7,648 nt of DNA, from positions 55,690 through 63,337 of the forward strand of contig DHPL01000026.1 in assembly GCA_002407905.1 (NCBI GenBank). The letters run 5' to 3'. A program made the translations under genes and the position numbers. A model generated the notes under the pieces. The model ran no database searches. It saw only the letters and a program-made list of their open reading frames with translations, and had not been told where the DNA came from. Shown piece by piece: positions 1-5,300 of the stretch. Position 1 is the first letter of the stretch, and every line of letters begins with the position of its first letter. Origin of the DNA: Anaerolineaceae bacterium UBA5365 (GTDB taxonomy: Bacteria > Chloroflexota > Anaerolineae > Anaerolineales > Anaerolineaceae).

Positions 1-1560
1 CGCAGCCTGATGCGCGCCATTTTCCTGCTTGCGGCAGATCGCGTGAATGTGCTTTGGGCCTACCCGCTGGGGCGCAATCGCCCCCGCCAACTGATGCGCC
101 CGCCTGCCCATGAGGAACTCAACCTTTGGCAGGCTGTACAGGATGCTGTGAAGTCCTGGAAAAGCGCATGCCGGCCGGTCAATCTGCGCTCCTGGCCGGA
201 CCTGGTTCCCCAAACAGGGGGCATCAGCCTCTTTCGGGGACGCTTGCGCGAGTGGCAGCCGCCGCTGGATCCGCGCCAGATCAGTGCCGTGCACAGCGTT
301 TTGCCCCGCCGTAATCAGGCCTTCTGGAACCTCAGCGCGCTTTGGGCTGGCTGGCTTTGGGGCAGCGAGGCCCTCGAGCCGATGCGCAATGCCCTACTGC
401 GCCAGCGGTATGACTGGACCTGGCACACCGTCGCCCTCCAGAAGGTATTGGGTAACCTGCCGCGCATGATTCTTCCCAGCACCCCCATCCTGCTCCAGAT
501 CCCTGAGGTAGAACCGCGCTTCCTGTTGGCCGGCACCTTAGGCGCGCAGGAAGGCGGGTTGCAATTGCAGGCTTACGCCCTTAGCGGCGATGACAGCACC
601 TTGCAGACCGTTTGGCGCGTTGAAGACCCCGCCCACCTCCGGGCGCCTGCCCGGCCCCTATTCAGCACCGCGCGGGATCTTGCCCGGGAATATCTGACAG
701 AACTTGGAGAACCTTCCAGCTACACGATGCTCTTCACCCAGGTGCTATTAGGCGCCCAAAGCCTGGACCTACTGCATGGCCAGCCCAAAAAACAACCCAA
801 TGGGACCTTGCCGGAGCTTGAAGCCGAGCTGAATGAGGTACTGGCTGATACTACCTTCTTTACCCGCTTTTATCCCAATATCACGGCCGATAGCGGCCTT
901 TACTGGCTCAAGGACCCGCCGGCATATTACCAGCCTATGGCTGACCGGGTTGAGATCGCGTTGCGGGAAGCCTTTTATGGCCACGAGAGCCTGAGCCATG
1001 CCGAAGTGCTTGCCGCCTTACATGAGCAATCCCCCGGGCTGCAAACCCCGGATGATGCCCTGCTGGATGAATTGCTGGCCGCGTACGCCAAAGCCGATTA
1101 TGAGGGCGGTTTGCGCTGGCACCTGCGCGGATCCGAAGCGGCAGCCAGCCGCAGCGCCGATCTGCGCGAAATGCGGGCCTTGTTGGAAAGTTTTGCCAAT
1201 ACCCTGCAATATCGTCGGGAATTAAGCGCCGAAGCGGTCACCTGGCGCGATGAAGAAGGCAACACCCTGTATACCTTTTTCCCGATCACCACTGCGATCG
1301 TCGCCCCCTTGCTGCTTAAACATGCTCATTTGCCGGGCAAGAAAGTGGTCGCCATCCCTGGCTCCAAAACCAGCCTCCTCGGGTTTAAACTTAAGCGCGA
1401 CCCAAACCTGGGCAGCCTGGTTGGCCCGGACTGGCAATTCATGCGCTTTCGGCAGCTGCGCGCCTTAAAAGAAAACCCCTTGCTCAGCCGCGAGCTCTTT
1501 TTATCTCAGGTCAGCAACATGTCCCCGAACGACCCGACTGAACAAATGGCCTTGTTCTAG
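1..1560 (+). CDS. Uncharacterised protein, methylase-like C-terminal region, probably 5'-partial
   Basis: The frame is open from base 1 (Arg-Ser-Leu) into the first Met at base 10 and ends at TAG 1558-1560. Too little upstream sequence is present to see a ribosome site, so the gene may begin before the window. From Met10 it is 516 residues, soluble, with no signal peptide or membrane segment. Residues about 90-205 (counted from that Met) look like the second half of a Rossmann methyltransferase: a strand ending in LPRRNQAFW (98-106), where DNA/RNA methylases carry (D/N)PP(Y/F), then LSALWAGWLWG (108-118), RYDWTWH (133-139), and a final strand pair (GLQLQAYAL, then TLQTVWRVE, about 183-205). 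Residues about 215-500 are mostly helical, with winged-helix-like stretches (e.g. ARDLAREYLTELGEPSSY). I recall similar arrangements in the C-terminal halves of Chloroflexota DNA/RNA methylase-like proteins, but this is memory, not a search. No catalytic methylase motif is visible in the part shown. The coding call is strong; the function is weak. Confidence 0.85.
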   Translation, partial: RSLMRAIFLLAADRVNVLWAYPLGRNRPRQLMRPPAHEELNLWQAVQDAVKSWKSACRPVNLRSWPDLVPQTGGISLFRGRLREWQPPLDPRQISAVHSVLPRRNQAFWNLSALWAGWLWGSEALEPMRNALLRQRYDWTWHTVALQKVLGNLPRMILPSTPILLQIPEVEPRFLLAGTLGAQEGGLQLQAYALSGDDSTLQTVWRVEDPAHLRAPARPLFSTARDLAREYLTELGEPSSYTMLFTQVLLGAQSLDLLHGQPKKQPNGTLPELEAELNEVLADTTFFTRFYPNITADSGLYWLKDPPAYYQPMADRVEIALREAFYGHESLSHAEVLAALHEQSPGLQTPDDALLDELLAAYAKADYEGGLRWHLRGSEAAASRSADLREMRALLESFANTLQYRRELSAEAVTWRDEEGNTLYTFFPITTAIVAPLLLKHAHLPGKKVVAIPGSKTSLLGFKLKRDPNLGSLVGPDWQFMRFRQLRALKENPLLSRELFLSQVSNMSPNDPTEQMALF

Positions 1561-1576
1561 CGGTGTGTGTTTCGGG

Positions 1577-1602
1577 AACAGGTGACGTCAGAGTCGCCTG
1601 TT
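1577..1602 (+). terminator. Hairpin terminator after the methylase-like gene
   Basis: Arms AACAGGTGAC (1577-1586) and GTCGCCTGTT (1593-1602) pair over 10 bp with one G-U wobble around a 6-nt loop. The hairpin is followed by TCTAAA, so the U-rich tail is short and partly inside the stem. It starts 17 nt after the TAG stop and fits an intrinsic terminator for the plus-strand gene. The tail is weaker than in classical examples. Confidence 0.6.
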
Positions 1603-1633
1603 TCTAAACCACCTTGGAATTGAGTTTAAAGGG

Positions 1634-1655
1634 CCGAGCCGCTTTCGCGGCTCGG
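1634..1655 (-). terminator. Hairpin terminator after the class A PBP gene
   Basis: A perfect 9-bp GC-rich stem, CCGAGCCGC (1634-1642) with GCGGCTCGG (1647-1655), closes a TTTC/GAAA tetraloop; on the minus strand the loop is GAAA, a stable GNRA type. It lies 13 nt beyond the TGA stop of the minus-strand PBP gene. Read on that strand, the stem is followed by CCCTTTAAAC, a weak U tract. It may also back up termination of the convergent plus-strand gene. Confidence 0.6.
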
Positions 1656-1668
1656 TTAGATACGATTC

Positions 1669-4600
1669 TCACCCAATGATCGGTGTTTCGAGCGTGGGTG
1701 TCGGCTCCTCGGGGATAGGTGAAGGAACGGGGGTATCAGTTGGCAGGGGCGGAATAGTTGGCGTCGCCGTCGGCAAGGGAGTCGGCTCCAGGGTGGGTGT
1801 GGCCGTGGGGGTCGGGGTTGGAGTAGGCGTGGGCAGGTCCACCGACATTGTATAAGTTTTTTCCACCCGGGTGTCAATCGTACTGCGCAAAACAACCTTG
1901 AAGGTGATCACGCTGGCATCGATCTCACGCATATCCCATTCAAACAGTTCTTGGGGTGTCTCCGCTGGGTTGGAACGGTAATCGAAGAGCAGATGCCACT
2001 CCTGGGGGTCGTTGCCTTCGCCCCATTCAATGCGGTAATCCTGAAAATGAGCCGTAGCCGTCACCGAGCCCATAATCTTAAACAGATTCTCCCTGATCAC
2101 GCCGCCGTTGTTGATGTTCACCATATTGATCACCGGCCGCGGGTCGTCAGCGCGGCATGCCCGCTCGGGGATGAAGATCAGCTGGTCGCCAAAACCATTG
2201 CGTGCCGCCCAGTTTTGGCCGGCTTCCGTATTTTCGATCCAGCGTTTAGCATCCGGATCCTTCACGTTCAGCACCACGTGATCCGTTGTAAACTCCGCGC
2301 AGTCAGGCGAGGCTCCCAGGCCTGTCCAGCCATCGATCGGCATCCTCACCCAAAGGTCTTCATTCGCCGGCAGCGGGCCCTGGTCGCTGGCAAAGATCTC
2401 CTGCCGTTGTGCTGGGCAGAATTCCGAGGGTTCCGTACCGCTGACAGCGCAGATCGTCCGTGTGATCACATCATCCGGCTTCGCGAAACTGCTCGCTTGT
2501 CCTCCGCGCGTCAGCCTGATCCCATCGGTCATCACTTTAGCCCAAATCGGCGCAGCGCCATCCACGCCGGTAGTATTCACCATCGGGCTGTAGTCGGCGT
2601 TGCCTACCCAAACACCAACAACAAGGTCCGGGGTGTAGCCAACCGTCCAGTTATCCCGGAAATCGTTGGTCGTCCCTGTTTTTACCGCTGCTTCAAAGGG
2701 CAGATTGAGCACTGAATTAACGCCAAACATCGGCGCACGGGCATTGCGGTCCGCCATGATGTCGCTGATCAGGTAGGCATGTGCGGGCCTCACTACCTGC
2801 GCCCCTGCCTCAGGCTGATTAGCCCAAATCTCCTTGCCGGTATGGTCCACGATGCGGGTGATGGCGATAGGGATCTTGTAGCGCCCCTGGTCCGCAAAAA
2901 CAGCGAAGGCATTCGTGAGCTGCATCAGGCTTACTTCGCCGCCGCCCAAGGTCAATGAAAGCCCGTAATCCGGCCGGTTGAGGCTGGTGATTCCCAGGCG
3001 CCTTGCAAAGGGGATAAAGCCGCCCGGTTCGTCGTAAATGCCAATATAAGACAAAGCCTTTACAGCAGGGATGTTGTAGGAATTCGCCAGGGAATCGCGC
3101 ACGGTCACCGGACCCCTAAAGCGTCCGTCGTAGTTAACCGGTTCGTAGATCGGTCCGGGGTCATCGGCCTTCCCGGAAGGTGTAAAGCTGGAAGGTACAT
3201 CCCAGATCAGGCTCGCCGGCGTCCAGTTTTGTTCGAAGGCCGCCACGTAAGTCAGCGGTTTGATCGCGCTGCCTGGCTGGCGGGTGTCGGTCAGCGCCAT
3301 ATTCACCTGTCCGCTAATCGCCGCGTTATTAAAATCTGCCGAGCCAACCATGGCCAGTACCTCACGGCTCTGGGGTTCCATCACAACCACGGCCCCGTTG
3401 GTGGCGTTTTTGCCTGTCATTTGGGCCAGCTGATCCGAAACTGCAGCCTGGGCCATATCCTGGATGGCCGGGTCCAGCGTAGTTTGAACTGTAAAACCGC
3501 TGCGGTAGATTGTCTCCGGCTCAAATTGAGCCTCAAGCAGCGACTGTATGAAAACCACCCAATGCGGATAGCGCATTTCGAAGAGCTTGGGGGTGAATTC
3601 GTAGGCGGCCAGGTCTTCCATGGCAGCCAGCGCCCTTACGGGGTCCACGCAAACTTTTTCCAGACCTTCACCGATGTCAATACAGTTCTTCTCGGTGCTG
3701 AGTTCGTACATCAGCACCAGAACGGTCTTGGTGCGCGCCATTGTGGCATCGCGGTTGGTGTAAATGTTATAAATCGCAGGCGATTGCGGCAAACCCGCCA
3801 AAAAGGCCGACTGCCAAAGGTTAAGGTCCTGCGCGCGGGTGTCAAAATAGGTTTCCGAGGCTGCCTCGATGCCATAGGAAAGATTGCCGTAGAAAACCTC
3901 ATTGAGGTAGAGTTCCAGCACTTCTTCCTTGGTGTAGCGCCGGGTGATTTCTGCCGCTAGAATGATCTCCGAGGCCTTGCGTTCGTAGGATTGCACAAAG
4001 CGCTCTTCCGGCAGCAGGATCATGCGCGCCAATTGCTGGGTGATGGTGGACGCGCCGGAAACAATGCCCCCTGAGCGATAGTTGGCATATAGCGCGCGGG
4101 CGAGCGCCACCAGATCGAAGCCGGGGTGGTTGTAATACTCCTTATCCTCCGTGGCGATGGTTGCCGCGATGATATACGGCGACATGCGCTCCAGCGGAAC
4201 ATAAGTGCGTTTGCCGGCATTGGGGTCCACGATCTCGTAGAGTAGACCGCCGTTGCGGTCCAGGATGCGTGTGGTTTCGAATTGAGATGCCCGTGCGCGC
4301 AGCTGGTCCACATCCGGCAGCTGTCTGGCGATCTGCAAATACTTATACAGGGCAAAACCCACCACAGCCATCGCGATCAATCCGGTGATGATGACTGCCG
4401 CGATGAAGATCCGCTGGCAGCCCCGGCCTCTAACCTTTGCTTTCCCTGCCGGTGGCGGTGGATTGCTGCTCACGGCGCCGACCAGGTTGGGCTGGGTTTT
4501 CTCGGTGGCAGAGGAGGTAAGGAACGGTTGCGTGTCCTGCCGGGCCTCACCGCTGGGCGTGAAAGCCACTGGGGTCAAAGTGGTGGCATCACGATCCGAT

Positions 4601-5238
4601 TCGGTTACGGGCTCTAGGCCGGATTCAGGTTCAATACGCGGCAATCCGGGGGGTATCTCGCTGGGAGGGATGGTCAATGCTGAAGTTGAGTACAGAACTT
4701 CCGGTTCCTCGAGCGGTGCAGCAGGGGCCTGAGCCTGGCTTTCATCCGGCTGAAAACCACTCAATTCTCCAAACCAGGGTGCATCGGCTTTTCTGGGGCC
4801 GGTTTCGGCTTCTGCGCCTGCATCCAGGTTTTCAATTGGTATATCTGCCGGAGGCGCCGCTTCTTCAGGTATTTCCGCGGCAGTCTCAGACTTCCGGGGT
4901 TCCAGGCTTTCGGCCTCCTCCAACTCATGGCTTTCCAGGCTTTCCACGCCCATCGCGCGCATCAAGGCTGCGCTTAACCCGGCATCGGGGTCCAACTGTG
5001 AAGCCTCCGCTAATTCAGCAAGGTCATCCGGGTCGTAATACACTGCCGGGGGAGCCTCGTCCGCAGGCAGGTTTTCCTGGCCATCAACTGGATCAGGCTT
5101 CTGCATATTTTCTGGCGCGTCCATGCCGAATGCCTGGCCGTATCCCTCCAGAACATCCTCGTTGGCATCCCCAGCAGGCAGATCATCCGGCTGAATTTTG
5201 TTATTGGATTTAGGCGTTTCAATTTCATTCGTATCCAT
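1669..5238 (-). CDS. Class A penicillin-binding protein (bifunctional peptidoglycan glycosyltransferase/transpeptidase)
   Basis: This 1189-residue enzyme should polymerise glycan strands from lipid II and cross-link peptide stems on the outer face of the membrane. Residues 1-270 are an acidic, Pro/Glu-rich cytoplasmic region, followed by basic KAKVRGRG and one membrane helix (about 277-299). The GT51 domain (about 315-490) shows ATEDKEYYNHPGFD with catalytic Glu364, GASTITQQLA (395-404), KASEIILAAEI (421-431), YLNEVFYGN (444-452) and AGLPQSP. The transpeptidase has SAIK (nucleophile Ser657, Lys660), SYN (720-722) and KTGT (853-856), so both activities look intact. Residues about 1035-1135 resemble the beta-rich C-terminal domain of PBP1C-like proteins, and 1136-1189 is a Pro/Thr tail. 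Six extracytoplasmic Cys occur as possible pairs (519/530, 930/941, 980/1028). It is longer than typical class A PBPs (about 650-900 residues), mainly from the N-terminal region and the tail. The ATG at 5238 is preceded by an in-frame stop and no Shine-Dalgarno, consistent with a leaderless start. It is divergent from the glycosidase-like gene. Confidence 0.97.
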   Translation of the reverse strand: MDTNEIETPKSNNKIQPDDLPAGDANEDVLEGYGQAFGMDAPENMQKPDPVDGQENLPADEAPPAVYYDPDDLAELAEASQLDPDAGLSAALMRAMGVESLESHELEEAESLEPRKSETAAEIPEEAAPPADIPIENLDAGAEAETGPRKADAPWFGELSGFQPDESQAQAPAAPLEEPEVLYSTSALTIPPSEIPPGLPRIEPESGLEPVTESDRDATTLTPVAFTPSGEARQDTQPFLTSSATEKTQPNLVGAVSSNPPPPAGKAKVRGRGCQRIFIAAVIITGLIAMAVVGFALYKYLQIARQLPDVDQLRARASQFETTRILDRNGGLLYEIVDPNAGKRTYVPLERMSPYIIAATIATEDKEYYNHPGFDLVALARALYANYRSGGIVSGASTITQQLARMILLPEERFVQSYERKASEIILAAEITRRYTKEEVLELYLNEVFYGNLSYGIEAASETYFDTRAQDLNLWQSAFLAGLPQSPAIYNIYTNRDATMARTKTVLVLMYELSTEKNCIDIGEGLEKVCVDPVRALAAMEDLAAYEFTPKLFEMRYPHWVVFIQSLLEAQFEPETIYRSGFTVQTTLDPAIQDMAQAAVSDQLAQMTGKNATNGAVVVMEPQSREVLAMVGSADFNNAAISGQVNMALTDTRQPGSAIKPLTYVAAFEQNWTPASLIWDVPSSFTPSGKADDPGPIYEPVNYDGRFRGPVTVRDSLANSYNIPAVKALSYIGIYDEPGGFIPFARRLGITSLNRPDYGLSLTLGGGEVSLMQLTNAFAVFADQGRYKIPIAITRIVDHTGKEIWANQPEAGAQVVRPAHAYLISDIMADRNARAPMFGVNSVLNLPFEAAVKTGTTNDFRDNWTVGYTPDLVVGVWVGNADYSPMVNTTGVDGAAPIWAKVMTDGIRLTRGGQASSFAKPDDVITRTICAVSGTEPSEFCPAQRQEIFASDQGPLPANEDLWVRMPIDGWTGLGASPDCAEFTTDHVVLNVKDPDAKRWIENTEAGQNWAARNGFGDQLIFIPERACRADDPRPVINMVNINNGGVIRENLFKIMGSVTATAHFQDYRIEWGEGNDPQEWHLLFDYRSNPAETPQELFEWDMREIDASVITFKVVLRSTIDTRVEKTYTMSVDLPTPTPTPTPTATPTLEPTPLPTATPTIPPLPTDTPVPSPIPEEPTPTLETPIIG
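1672..1833 (-). repeat. Low-complexity Pro/Thr tail coding segment of the PBP
   Basis: This stretch encodes residues 1136-1189, built from irregular Pro-Thr units (PTPTPTPTPTATPTLEPTP and variants). At DNA level it is an imperfect short repeat, G/T-rich on the plus strand. Such tails are common at the ends of exported proteins in Anaerolineae and may act as a flexible, possibly glycosylated, wall-spanning spacer; that role is inferred. Unit number is likely to vary between strains. Confidence 0.8.
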
Positions 5239-5244
5239 ACTTAG

Positions 5245-5253
5245 ATTTTAGCA
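5245..5253 (-). promoter_or_regulatory. Extended -10 promoter for the PBP gene, predicted leaderless
   Basis: The minus strand reads TGCTAAAAT: a TGn extension plus TAAAAT, one mismatch from TATAAT. Exactly six bases (5244-5239) separate the hexamer from the ATG, which places the expected transcription start at or next to the A of the start codon. No convincing -35 hexamer lies 16-18 bp upstream, consistent with an extended -10 promoter. No Shine-Dalgarno is present. Confidence 0.65.
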
Positions 5254-5285
5254 TCTTTGACCAGGGGCTCATTACAGGTACACAA

Positions 5286-5294
5286 TGCTAAAAT
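5286..5294 (+). promoter_or_regulatory. Extended -10 promoter for the glycosidase-like gene, predicted leaderless
   Basis: The same nonamer TGCTAAAAT occurs on the plus strand, with hexamer TAAAAT at 5289-5294 and six bases (CAAAGG) before the ATG at 5301. Transcription is expected to begin at or beside the start codon. The TTGACC at 5257-5262 resembles a -35 but sits 26 bp from the -10, too far for a standard promoter. The TAA inside the -10 is also the last in-frame stop before the gene. Confidence 0.65.
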
Positions 5295-5300
5295 CAAAGG

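Larger units (their letters stand above)
5240..5299. repeat. Inverted repeat centred between two divergent start codons
   Basis: GATTTTAGCAT (5244-5254) and ATGCTAAAATC (5285-5295) are perfect reverse complements. Extending to 5240-5254 and 5285-5299 gives 14 of 15 matches. The centre at 5269.5 is exactly midway between the start codons at 5238 and 5301, so each arm lies 6 nt from its ATG. The simplest reading is two copies of one promoter element facing away from each other. A dimeric regulator operator is an alternative, or may coexist. Confidence 0.9.

Noticed and set aside
1792..1833. G-rich plus-strand run as a G-quadruplex or regulatory element
   Set aside because: The G runs follow from Pro/Thr codons on the minus strand, and the loops between runs of three or more G are too long and uneven for a canonical quadruplex.
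1951..2715. 254-codon open frame on the plus strand
   Set aside because: It is fully antisense to the PBP transpeptidase and C-terminal region. Its His/Arg/Val-rich composition is typical of a shadow frame, and it has no recognisable domain.
3229..3960. 243-codon open frame on the plus strand
   Set aside because: It is antisense to the well-conserved GT51 and transpeptidase coding sequence, with no domain and no promoter or ribosome site of its own.
4677..5213. 178-codon open frame on the plus strand
   Set aside because: It mirrors the acidic Pro-rich N-terminus of the PBP; its Pro/Arg/His-rich product is an artefact of the opposite-strand codons.
5257..5262. TTGACC as a -35 box for the plus-strand promoter
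   Set aside because: It lies 26 bp from the -10 hexamer, compared with the usual 16-18 bp.
5296..5300. AAAGG as a Shine-Dalgarno for the glycosidase-like gene
   Set aside because: It directly abuts the ATG with no spacer, too close to position a ribosome, and the predicted transcript begins at the ATG.
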